Under the pieces are notes generated by a model. That model had not been told where the DNA came from, did no database searches, and was given only the letters and a program-made list of their open reading frames with translations. The position numbers and the translations under genes are program-made. DNA of 15,895 nt, from the NCBI GenBank assembly GCA_046861615.1, contig JBHHUS010000042.1:1-15895 (forward strand). Reading direction: 5' to 3'. The stretch comes from CAZNUM01 sp046861615 (GTDB taxonomy: Bacteria > Fidelibacterota > Marinisomatia > Marinisomatales > TCS55). Shown piece by piece: positions 1-6,196 of this stretch (its first letter is position 1; every line of letters begins with the position of its first letter).

Positions 1-184
1 CCAAACCAGTCAATACAATCAACGCAGTGGCTTTAATGCTGTCCGGCCAGGCACCCTGGTATTCCACTATTCCTTCAATTCCGGATACCGGTTTCAGGCT
101 CTCCGGCACTTCACAGCTACTGAAAAATAACAGCAGTCCCAATCCGACAATAACCGGCCAAATTTTATTCAGGATGGTTCGCAT
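1..184 (-). CDS. Lipoprotein of unknown function, N-terminal part only
   Basis: Open from ATG at 184 to the window edge (61 codons), so the C-terminus is missing. The N-terminus has basic residues (MRTILNK), a hydrophobic stretch (about residues 9-21) and then FFSSC with Cys24. This fits a signal peptidase II lipobox, although Phe at -3 is less usual than Leu. The mature part starts C-E-V-P-E and continues into GIEGIVEYQGAWPDS, which looks beta-rich; I do not recognise a family. A -33/-7 type promoter lies about 40 nt upstream, and the 5' leader can form a small hairpin (TGCCC/GGGCA, 194-208). No clear Shine-Dalgarno is visible. It is separated from mazF by about 340 bases and is probably its own transcription unit. 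Confidence 0.6.
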   Translation of the reverse strand, partial: MRTILNKIWPVIVGLGLLLFFSSCEVPESLKPVSGIEGIVEYQGAWPDSIKATALIVLTGL

Positions 185-526
185 TTAAATATTTGCCCGT
201 GAAGGGCATTCATTAAGCAGAGTAAAGATAGGAACGGGATTTTTACGCTGCAACCCTCAATCGGCCTATTACCTGGATTAATAGAGAACCTTGAAAAGGT
301 GGAACGATATATGCCGCTAATCGTTAGCAATAATTCTCATCTTTTCAAAGTACCAATAGCATTTTGTCAAATAAACAATTATCAAATTTCACAATCCCAT
401 CTTAACATTCAAAACTGTAACGAATAATGGAGCTCCACGGGATGATTTAAAAGATTCATCTGCGACCAAAAGCCGTGATCTTCTCTATATCGGGATAATG
501 AGTGTAGCAAACTGTAAAAGTGCTTA
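185..526. other. Intergenic stretch without a convincing gene
   Basis: This AT-rich gap lies between the end of mazF and the start of the lipoprotein gene. It holds the candidate lipoprotein promoter (223-254), a small hairpin in that leader (194-208), a 13-bp near-palindrome GCTAATCGTTAGC (316-328) and an isolated minus-strand TTGACA (365-370) with no matching -10. No open frame here looks like protein, and I see no terminator with a T-tract after mazF. Confidence 0.5.
223..254 (-). promoter_or_regulatory. Candidate -33/-7 (Bacteroidota-type) promoter for the lipoprotein gene
   Basis: On the minus strand GTTG (251-254) is followed after exactly 20 bases by TATCTTTA (223-230). This compares with the Bacteroidota consensus TTTG-N19-21-TAnnTTTG: 3 of 4 and 5 of 6 fixed positions match. 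It would give a leader of roughly 35-40 nt before the ATG at 184. It is supported mainly by the same 20-base arrangement at three other genes in this window. Confidence 0.35.
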
Positions 527-889
527 CTATAATCGAAGAGATATTCCCAAATGAATCAATATAGCTTCCTCAATTTCAGCCAATTCTTTTGAAGAAACTC
601 TTCCAATCCTTTTTGCCAAACGTTTTTTATCAACGGTTCTTATCTGGTTACACTTTGCTTTTGATCTTTTTCGGAGACCTGATTCTGGAGTAGATAATCG
701 TGCTTCGAAGGGATAAACCTTTTCTACGCTGGAAGTAATTGGGATAACCGTTACAGTTTGGGCAGCCTGGTTATTAATGTTATTGGAAATGATTAGAGCA
801 GGCCGTGTTTTATTGATTTCGGAGCCAATGGTCGGATCCAGGCATACAAGATAGATTTCACCTCTCTTAAGGAATTTTTTCAATCCCAT
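527..889 (-). CDS. mazF: MazF/PemK-family toxin (mRNA interferase)
   Basis: 120 residues, normal length for MazF. The N-terminus LKRGEIYLVCLDP followed by GSEINKTRPALIISNN is the classic PemK/MazF opening. Arg29 (in TRPALIIS) and Thr52 (in VIPITSS) match by position the catalytic Arg and Thr known from MazF ribonucleases. Family members cut mRNA at short sequence motifs and inhibit translation until bound by the antitoxin. The ATG at 889 overlaps the last codons of mazE by 10 nt, with an AAGG directly before it. A TTG two codons downstream (883) is better spaced from AAGGA and would give a 4-nt overlap, so the exact start is uncertain. Either way translation is coupled to mazE. No truncation or missing key residue is seen. 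Confidence 0.9.
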   Translation of the reverse strand: MGLKKFLKRGEIYLVCLDPTIGSEINKTRPALIISNNINNQAAQTVTVIPITSSVEKVYPFEARLSTPESGLRKRSKAKCNQIRTVDKKRLAKRIGRVSSKELAEIEEAILIHLGISLRL

Positions 890-1101
890 CCTTCAACTTC
901 CACTTTTTCCCAGTTATCCTCCAATTCCGCATCTTCATTAGAAGTTGCTTTATAACCTTCAAACAATTGTTGTTCCAGTCGTTTCTGTTTTTCCCACTCA
1001 ATTTTTTCCCGTAGTGCTTCAGCAATGAAACGGCTTTTATTAGGTTTACCCTCTAATTCTTTTCCGATCTCATCGGGTAAAGTGATGTTTAAACGTATCA
1101 T
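880..1101 (-). CDS. mazE: MazE-like ribbon-helix-helix antitoxin
   Basis: 73 residues from ATG at 1101, preceded by AGAAGG at 8-nt spacing. The N-terminus MIRLNITLPDEIGKELE followed by KSRFIAEALREKI is a ribbon-helix-helix DNA-binding fold (beta strand, then two helices). The acidic tail ending NWEKVEVEGWD resembles the toxin-binding tail of MazE/EndoAI-type antitoxins. It is expected to bind MazF and to repress its own operon. The frame is open further upstream to 1272, but that extension reads through the promoter and has no antitoxin-like sequence, so the short form is preferred. It lies immediately downstream of a decayed gene remnant and overlaps mazF. Confidence 0.88.
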   Translation of the reverse strand: MIRLNITLPDEIGKELEGKPNKSRFIAEALREKIEWEKQKRLEQQLFEGYKATSNEDAELEDNWEKVEVEGWD

Positions 1102-1130
1102 GTGTATTACCTTCTGTATCAATAATACAC
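1102..1130. promoter_or_regulatory. Perfect 8-bp inverted repeat, candidate MazE operator
   Basis: GTGTATTA (1102-1109) and TAATACAC (1123-1130) are perfect inverted arms with a 13-bp spacer. Arm centres are 21 bp apart, about two helical turns. The dyad covers both the promoter's downstream element and the ribosome-binding region of mazE. This is where ribbon-helix-helix antitoxins usually bind to repress their own operon. Confidence 0.55.
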
Positions 1131-1151
1131 AATCATATACATAATAACAAA
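1120..1151 (-). promoter_or_regulatory. Candidate mazEF promoter
   Basis: Two readings coincide. A sigma70-like TTGTTA (1145-1150) lies 17 bases from TATTAT (1122-1127). A Bacteroidota-type TTTG (1148-1151) lies 20 bases from TATTATTG (1120-1127). Either would start transcription about 15 nt before mazE, at or just before the AGAAGG ribosome-binding site. The downstream element lies inside the left arm of an inverted repeat, consistent with autorepression. Confidence 0.5.
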
Positions 1152-1680
1152 GAATAAAATTCAGAACCCCATTTAAGCAATAGAATTTTCCTGTTTTTGA
1201 CTGTCTCACTAAATTCCAACCGGAGTAAATACAAGCCGCTGCTGACGGAATTATCATTGTGATTCTTTCCATCCCATTTGAAAGTGTAAATGCCCGGTGG
1301 TTTCATAGTATTAACCAGCACTTGGATCTCCTCCCCCTTTAAATTATAGATCTTCAAGTCAACATGTCCGGTTTTCGGAAATTGATACTGAATGGCCGTC
1401 CGGGAATTAAATGGATTGGGTTAATTCTGGAACAGTCGGAAGTCTCGGAGAATTTAAGGGACATCAGCAACGTTTAGCAATGTCGTCGTCGTGCCAAAGG
1501 TGCACCACCATTTGAAAGTAACTGCCTCGGCCAGATTATTCCGGATTGAAGAAGTGAAGCGCATATCGTTAATGAAATTGGGATCGGGGAAGTAGTAGTA
1601 ATCGTCAAAATAGGCATAGTTTCAACTTAGGAAGCCGGCAATCCAGTCCCGTCCTGCTATTAATTGGAAGAATGCTTAAA
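1133..1680 (-). pseudogene. Decayed gene of a secreted protein with a type IX secretion sorting tail
   Basis: One minus-strand frame reads as protein over about 540 bases but contains TAA at 1421-1423, TAA at 1454-1456 and TGA at 1622-1624. The last 80 residues are a FlgD-Ig-like/type IX C-terminal sorting domain: QN-stop-PNPFNSRTAIQYQF, then KTGHVDLKIYNLKGEEI, IYTFKWDGKNHNDNSV, SSGLYLLRLEF and KILLLK. The first TAA sits where the family's QNYPNPFN has Tyr, so it is a single-base nonsense change. The usual stop after the terminal LLK is also gone; reading continues 12 more residues into the mazE promoter. Upstream, stretches such as NYAYFDDYYYFPDPNFINDM and AEAVTFKWWCTFGTTT look like real protein but I do not recognise the parent domain. 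No start codon or complete 5' end is seen, so it is a 3' remnant. Its boundary near 1680 is approximate. Confidence 0.75.
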
Positions 1681-1725
1681 TGACCAACCTCAACCATAAT
1701 TTCTTTTTAACTGGAAGTTGAAACT
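1618..1725. repeat. 11-bp perfect inverted repeat within the gene remnant
   Basis: AGTTTCAACTT (1618-1628) and AAGTTGAAACT (1715-1725) are exact inverted copies 86 bases apart. The left arm carries the TGA that interrupts the remnant's frame, and the clearly protein-like part of the remnant starts at about this arm. It could be the ends of a tiny inserted element or coincidence in AT-rich DNA. Confidence 0.4.
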
Positions 1726-1758
1726 TTTTAATCGGATATAAGGACAATTTATTTCATG

Positions 1759-1786
1759 AAAAAAGTCTATGCCAACCACAGTTGCC
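1759..1786 (-). terminator. Weak candidate terminator at the end of comM
   Basis: On the minus strand CAAC-TGTG-GTTG overlaps the final comM codons, with one further pair beyond a mismatch, and is followed after the stop by a run of six T (1759-1764). The stem is short, so this is tentative. Confidence 0.25.
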
Positions 1787-3305
1787 GGTCCAGGCTGCGG
1801 TATTGGATGGCTTCGCTCACGTGTTGGGGCAGAATTTCTTCCGAGCTTTCCAGATCCGCAATCGTCCGGGAAACTTTCAAAATCCGGTCGTAGGCCCGGG
1901 CGGAAAGGCCCAGTTTTTCCATGGCTGTTTTCACCAGATTAGCCGCTTCCTTTCCCAGAGAACAGTATTTTTTCAACGCCTTGGTTTCCATCTGGGCGTT
2001 GGCAAAAATCTGAGAATCCTGGAAGCGTCCCAGTTGAATTTTCCGGGCAGCCTGGACTCGGGTCTGGATAACTGAAGAAGTTTCACCGGAGGACTTTTCC
2101 GTAAGATCAGTGAAAGGAACCGCCGGAACTTCGATCTGGATATCGATCCGGTCCATGAGAGGGCCGGAGATCCGGCTCATGTATTTCTGAATCATCTGTG
2201 GTGTGCAAGTACATTCATTGTTGGGATCGGTGGAATAGCCACAGGGACAGGGATTCATGGCCGCCACCAACATGAACCGGGCCGGGTAACTCAAACTGAT
2301 AGTGGCTCTTGAGATGGTTACAACCCCCTCCTCCATTGGTTGGCGCATGACCTCCAGGACATTCTTTTTGAATTCCGGCAGTTCATCCAGAAATAGAACA
2401 CCATTGTGGGCCAAGCTCACCTCCCCCGGTTTGGGCACGGTACCACCGCCGATCAGGCCTGCATCAGATATGGTGTGGTGGGGGGAACGAAAGGGTCGGG
2501 TGGCTACAATTCCCTGCCTCTCGGGAATCAATCCCGCCACGGAATGAATTTTAGTCGTCTGGAGGGCCTCTTCCAGCGTCAAGTCAGGCAAAATGGTGGG
2601 CAGCCGTTTGGAGAGCATTGTTTTACCGCTGCCGGGGGGACCGATCATTATTACGTTATGGGACCCGGCGGCTGCCACTTCCAGGGCTCGTTTCACCTGT
2701 TCCTGACCCTTTACATCGGTAAAATCCACGGAATAAAACCGATGGGAACGAAACATTTCATTCCGATCCACTTGTACTGGTTGAATGGACTCCGCATTAT
2801 TTAAAATTTGGACCACTTCTGACAATGATTTAGCAAAGCCCACCCGAATACCCTCCACTACGGCAGCTTCAGTTACATTTTCTTCCGGTAGAATCAGTCC
2901 TTTTATCCGATTGTCCCGGGCACAAACAGCAATAGGTAACGCTCCCTTAATCGGGCGCAGGGATCCGTCCAGGGCCAGTTCACCCAACAGTAACAGCTTA
3001 TTCAGGTAAGTCTTCCTAACCACCCCCATAGCCGCCAGAATGCCGACGGCAATCGGCAGGTCAAAAGCAGAGCCCTCTTTGCGGATATCCGCCGGCGCCA
3101 GATTTACGGTCACGTGTTTAATGGGAAATTTAAAACCACTGTTCTTGATGGCCGCCATGACCCGCTCCTTACTTTCCTTCACAGCTCCCTCGGGGAGACC
3201 AACAGTGACGAACCGGGGTAACTGGGCGCCGGACAAATGTGCCTCCACCTCCACTACATAGGCGTCAATTCCCAGAATAGCACTGCTGAGGACCCGGGCA
3301 ACCAC
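1767..3305 (-). CDS. comM: YifB/ComM family AAA+ ATPase (Mg-chelatase-like)
   Basis: 512 residues, full family length. Domain order is typical: an N-terminal ChlI/Lon-protease-like S5 fold (about 20-145), a Mg-chelatase-type AAA+ module (about 190-395) and a C-terminal Mg-chelatase lid domain (about 405-505). Walker A is GPPGSGKT (222-229) and Walker B GVLFLDE (302-308). The family's four-Cys cluster NPCPCG...CTC is intact (Cys353, 355, 365, 367). ComM of naturally competent bacteria promotes branch migration of incoming DNA during homologous recombination; the family is also widespread in species not known to be competent. The start is GTG at 3305, because the homologous N-terminus begins MxARVxSxAxLGIDAY. 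It has no Shine-Dalgarno of its own. A short reading frame with a strong one ends 4 nt upstream, which may couple its translation. Confidence 0.95.
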   Translation of the reverse strand: MVARVLSSAILGIDAYVVEVEAHLSGAQLPRFVTVGLPEGAVKESKERVMAAIKNSGFKFPIKHVTVNLAPADIRKEGSAFDLPIAVGILAAMGVVRKTYLNKLLLLGELALDGSLRPIKGALPIAVCARDNRIKGLILPEENVTEAAVVEGIRVGFAKSLSEVVQILNNAESIQPVQVDRNEMFRSHRFYSVDFTDVKGQEQVKRALEVAAAGSHNVIMIGPPGSGKTMLSKRLPTILPDLTLEEALQTTKIHSVAGLIPERQGIVATRPFRSPHHTISDAGLIGGGTVPKPGEVSLAHNGVLFLDELPEFKKNVLEVMRQPMEEGVVTISRATISLSYPARFMLVAAMNPCPCGYSTDPNNECTCTPQMIQKYMSRISGPLMDRIDIQIEVPAVPFTDLTEKSSGETSSVIQTRVQAARKIQLGRFQDSQIFANAQMETKALKKYCSLGKEAANLVKTAMEKLGLSARAYDRILKVSRTIADLESSEEILPQHVSEAIQYRSLDRQLWLA

Positions 3306-3309
3306 GCTA

Positions 3310-3393
3310 TCACACGTGGGGATAAGAATAAATTAAATAAAATTGAATACTCGAGAAACCGGGTTCAAAAGACAGTAATACCGGCTTCACCAT
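3310..3393 (-). CDS. Possible 27-residue leader peptide upstream of comM
   Basis: ATG at 3393 is preceded by GGGGAGG at 8-nt spacing, among the strongest Shine-Dalgarno sequences in the window. The frame runs 27 codons (MVKPVLLSFEPGF...) to TGA at 3310-3312. The comM GTG follows after 4 nt, in a different frame. The layout would allow ribosomes to terminate and restart on comM, which lacks a ribosome-binding site of its own. The peptide has no recognisable family, and it could be fortuitous. Confidence 0.35.
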   Translation of the reverse strand: MVKPVLLSFEPGFSSIQFYLIYSYPHV

Positions 3394-3431
3394 AAAACCA
3401 ACCTCCCCAGGCAGGAACCAGGACACTGGAA

Positions 3432-3869
3432 TTAATCCCCGGGTTTGATTTTCCCGAATTTCAAATTCTCGTACTTTTCCCAAATCGTTTCTCCCGCTGC
3501 CTGTTGAAAACGATAGGCAAACCCCAGAGCCTCGTCAAAAGGCCGACCAGCGAATTCCGAGTTCCGGTAATATTCGTCAATCCACCCAATAAATTCCTGC
3601 ATATGATCCTGGCCGATTTCATCAAAAATACCGTAAACCAGTTCCGCCTTATGATCGTAATACCAAGTGGTCAGTTCACCGTAACCCAAATCCTTGATCA
3701 GCTGCTGGTGGGTATCGTATACCTGGGTTAGATAGGAAAATAGAAATACTTCCTTTTCCTGCGGTGAGAGTGTCTTCCAATAGACTGAAATTACTGTGGG
3801 AGCCGGTTTTTTAGCTTCCTGAGCCGGAAGCAAGGTTAAGACCGCAAACAGGGATAAAAGGAATTTCAC
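3432..3869 (-). CDS. Small exported protein of unknown function, coupled to ispG
   Basis: 145 residues from a GTG at 3869. This start is chosen because AAGGAGG sits 5 nt upstream, inside the last codons of ispG (AAA AAA GGA GGT TAG), and because it opens directly into a signal peptide (MKFLLSLFAVLTLLPAQ). The frame is open further back to 4028, but that part overlaps ispG. The mature protein is about 128 residues, rich in aromatic and acidic residues (TWYYDHKAELVYG, WIDEYYRNSEFAGRPF) and mostly helical by appearance. No Cys, membrane segment or known motif is seen beyond the signal. The SD overlap shows translational coupling to ispG, but nothing links its function to isoprenoid synthesis. 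It is predicted periplasmic or secreted; I do not recognise the family. Confidence 0.75.
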   Translation of the reverse strand: MKFLLSLFAVLTLLPAQEAKKPAPTVISVYWKTLSPQEKEVFLFSYLTQVYDTHQQLIKDLGYGELTTWYYDHKAELVYGIFDEIGQDHMQEFIGWIDEYYRNSEFAGRPFDEALGFAYRFQQAAGETIWEKYENLKFGKIKPGD

Positions 3870-3870
3870 G

Positions 3871-4944
3871 CTAACCTCCTTTTTTCGAGAGTTCAAATTC
3901 TTCAATAAGTTCTTCAAGTTTTTGAATGGCTTCATTTTCGGATACTTTCCCGCGATTTTCGCCCTGATAATACAAATGACCACTGCCTCTTCCAAAAGCA
4001 ATCCCCAAATCGGTGTGGGAGGCTTCACCGGGGCCGTTCACGGCACAACCCATGAGGGCAATCGTCATGGGCGTAGTAACCTCCTTCAATTTGGCTTCCA
4101 TTTCATTGGCAATTTTGAACAGGTCCACTTCCAGGCGGCCACAAGTGGGACAGGCAACAATTGTAACCCCCCGACTGGCTAATCCCAGGGATTTCAGAAT
4201 TTCGAAACCAACGTGCACTTCCTCCACGGGGTCTTCCGTCAGGCTCACACGGATAGTATCCCCAATGCCTCGGGCCAGGAGTGTACCGATACCCACGGCC
4301 GATTTTACCGAGCCTGCTTTAAAGGGTCCCGCTTCCGTTACTCCCAAGTGAAGGGGATAATCAAACTGCTCTGAAAAAAGCTGGTAGGCATCAACCATTA
4401 ACCGGACATCGGAGGCTTTCAATGAAACGATGATATCCTCAAATCCATGTTCCTGACAGATGGCAATATGGCGACGGGCGCTTTCCACCATGGCTTTGGC
4501 AGTGGGATAGCCATATTTTTCGAGTAAATCCTTTTCCAAGCTACCGGCATTCACGCCAATTCGGATTGGCAGACCGGCACCCTGCACCTTCTTCAGCACC
4601 TCACCCACCCTGGTCTTATCACCAATGTTCCCCGGGTTGATCCGGATTTTATCGGCCCCGGCATCCACGGCCTCCAGGGCCATGCGATAATTAAAGTGGA
4701 TGTCCGCCACCAGGGGAACGTGCATGTAGCGCTTGATTTCTTTCAACGCCCTGGCTGATGCCTGGTCGGGAACAGTGATGCGAATAATCTGGCAACCGGC
4801 CGCCTCCAGTGCTTCCACCTGGCGGATCGTAGCGGTTGCATCGCTGGTTTTGGTGGTAGTCATGGACTGTACCGAGATCGGGGCGTCTCCTCCCACCGGA
4901 ATTGTACCAACTTTAACTTGACGGGTCTTTTTTCTTGCTGACAT
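3871..4944 (-). CDS. ispG: 4-hydroxy-3-methylbut-2-en-1-yl diphosphate synthase (GcpE/IspG)
   Basis: 357 residues, the normal length of the short bacterial form without the plant-type insert. The N-terminal TIM barrel opens with VKVGTIPVGGDAPISVQSMT and continues through DIHFNYRMAL and KIRINPGNIG. The C-terminal iron-sulfur domain carries the [4Fe-4S] ligands: Cys265 and Cys268 (ACPTCGR), Cys300 (MGCAVNGPGE) and Glu307. IspG reductively converts 2-C-methyl-D-erythritol 2,4-cyclodiphosphate to HMBPP, the penultimate step of the MEP isoprenoid pathway, in the cytoplasm. So the organism makes isoprenoids by the MEP route. Start is ATG at 4944 with a modest AAGAAG upstream. A -33/-7 type promoter fits the 51-nt gap before it. 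The stop codon overlaps the Shine-Dalgarno of the next small gene, and comM probably belongs to the same transcript. Confidence 0.97.
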   Translation of the reverse strand: MSARKKTRQVKVGTIPVGGDAPISVQSMTTTKTSDATATIRQVEALEAAGCQIIRITVPDQASARALKEIKRYMHVPLVADIHFNYRMALEAVDAGADKIRINPGNIGDKTRVGEVLKKVQGAGLPIRIGVNAGSLEKDLLEKYGYPTAKAMVESARRHIAICQEHGFEDIIVSLKASDVRLMVDAYQLFSEQFDYPLHLGVTEAGPFKAGSVKSAVGIGTLLARGIGDTIRVSLTEDPVEEVHVGFEILKSLGLASRGVTIVACPTCGRLEVDLFKIANEMEAKLKEVTTPMTIALMGCAVNGPGEASHTDLGIAFGRGSGHLYYQGENRGKVSENEAIQKLEELIEEFELSKKGG

Positions 4945-4960
4945 TTAGCTTCTTGAAAAT

Positions 4961-4992
4961 GAAATTTAGCGGATTATTCCACCGGTAGCAAT
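4961..4992 (-). promoter_or_regulatory. Candidate -33/-7 (Bacteroidota-type) promoter for ispG
   Basis: On the minus strand ATTG (4989-4992) is followed after exactly 20 bases by TAAATTTC (4961-4968): 3 of 4 and 5 of 6 consensus positions. The predicted start leaves a leader of about 12-18 nt before the ispG ATG at 4944. The element overlaps the 3' end of the upstream TPR gene's region only at intergenic positions. Confidence 0.38.
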
Positions 4993-4995
4993 GCT

Positions 4996-6105
4996 TTAAC
5001 CATTATAGGGCTGCTCTAAATAGGTCTCTGCCAGTTGAATCGCCTTGGAAAAATTATCCAACTCAATACAGTTTTTATAAGCTTTAATGGCTTCCTCCCG
5101 TTGCCCTTTCAAATCATAAATCATGCCACTCCGTAACCAGGCAAAAGCCAGAATCGCATCTAATTCGGCATTGTAATTTTCAATACAAAGCTTCAAATAA
5201 TTCTGCGCCCGATCCAATTCCCCCGTAAGGAAAAAATAATGCCCCCATTCATAATTCAGATAGCTGGTGTACCACCGCTGTTGCTGTTCAGTCAACTCCG
5301 GCAGGCGTTCGTTCAATTCCTTCAGCTTCTTGTACGCCGGTTTCAATTGGCCGTTCTGAAGCAGACTTTCAGCATAATGGATTTGAAAATCATAGTTGCG
5401 GGGGTACTGTTCCGCCAGATCACTGCTGACCGCCAAACCCCGTTCCAAATCAATATCGGCCCAGAGATAAATGAAAGAAAGAATACTCTCCGCTTCGGAC
5501 CAGGCCCATTCGCTTTCCCGGGCGGCAATTTCCATTTTACGGATGCCGATTTCACGGGAAGGATGGAGCCCAAAGATTTCAGCGGCAAACTTCACCATGA
5601 AATTGCTTAACCCGGAGTAATATTCCATTATGCCGATGGGTAAATAGGCATCTTTCAGGGAGGGATCCAATTCAAAGGCCTGTTGAATCAAACGAAAGCC
5701 CTGATAAGCTGCCATCAGGGTGCTGAACCATTCCTTCTGCCCTAATAGAATCCGGGCCTTTAAACCCGTAGTGGCACCCAGATATAACAGATATTCGGGA
5801 TCCTCCGGTTTCTCTATTAGCAAATCATTGTAAACTGAAATAACACTGTCCAGATCCTGGTTGAAGTTCTCATAAATTTCGGACTGAGTGAGGTAAGCTT
5901 CATTTTTCCGCCACCGGGCTGCCGCCCAGGTAAGATGTACCACCGGATTCCGGGGAAAGTCCCGCCGTGCCTGCGTCAGTATTTTTACACTATTTTTATA
6001 ATCGTAGTTGTAAAAGGCTTCAACCCCTTTTTTTACTATTTTATCACCGGGATGCTGGGCTGGCAAACAACTAATGAAAGTCAATATGAAAATCAGGATT
6101 CGCAT
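4996..6105 (-). CDS. Exported tetratricopeptide-repeat protein
   Basis: 369 residues. Signal peptide MRILIFILTFISCLPAQ, with likely cleavage after Ala16 or Gln17; Cys13 is in a poor lipobox (Phe at -3), so a lipoprotein is less likely. TPR-like helical pairs occur near residues 24-55 (KKGVEAFYNYDYKNSVKIL), 100-165 and 285-355 (WGHYFFLTGELDRAQNYL, SGMIYDLKGQREEAIKAYKN). A central segment (AYLPIGIMEYYSGLSNFMVKF) is more hydrophobic and characteristic of uncharacterised periplasmic TPR proteins. TPRs mediate protein-protein contacts; the partner is unknown. ATG at 6105 has no clear Shine-Dalgarno, but it opens straight into the signal peptide. It lies 51 nt before ispG and 91 nt after the larger TPR gene, in the same direction. 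Confidence 0.85.
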   Translation of the reverse strand: MRILIFILTFISCLPAQHPGDKIVKKGVEAFYNYDYKNSVKILTQARRDFPRNPVVHLTWAAARWRKNEAYLTQSEIYENFNQDLDSVISVYNDLLIEKPEDPEYLLYLGATTGLKARILLGQKEWFSTLMAAYQGFRLIQQAFELDPSLKDAYLPIGIMEYYSGLSNFMVKFAAEIFGLHPSREIGIRKMEIAARESEWAWSEAESILSFIYLWADIDLERGLAVSSDLAEQYPRNYDFQIHYAESLLQNGQLKPAYKKLKELNERLPELTEQQQRWYTSYLNYEWGHYFFLTGELDRAQNYLKLCIENYNAELDAILAFAWLRSGMIYDLKGQREEAIKAYKNCIELDNFSKAIQLAETYLEQPYNG

Positions 6106-6196
6106 TAGAGCGGTAAAATTACGTTTTATTCCAGTTCAATCCGTTGGAAAAGGACTCCCACTCGGTAGAAATAATAATGTTCAGAAAGAAATCAGA

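Noticed and set aside
316..328. Near-palindrome GCTAATCGTTAGC as an operator
   Set aside because: Arms of 5 bp, far from both flanking starts and not repeated; likely chance.
1102..1272. N-terminal extension of mazE to 1272
   Set aside because: The extension runs through the promoter and dyad, has no ribosome-binding site at its start and no antitoxin-like sequence. The ATG at 1101 has AGAAGG.
1133..1680. Stop-codon recoding or readthrough to make the remnant functional
   Set aside because: TAA and TGA serve as normal stops in neighbouring genes, and the terminal stop and 5' end are also missing, so decay is simpler.
3870..4028. N-terminal extension of the small exported protein into ispG
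   Set aside because: It overlaps ispG completely, hides the signal peptide inside the protein and lacks a ribosome-binding site. GTG at 3869 has AAGGAGG.
5239..5610. Plus-strand frame inside the TPR gene
   Set aside because: Low-complexity antisense of a clear TPR protein; no start context.
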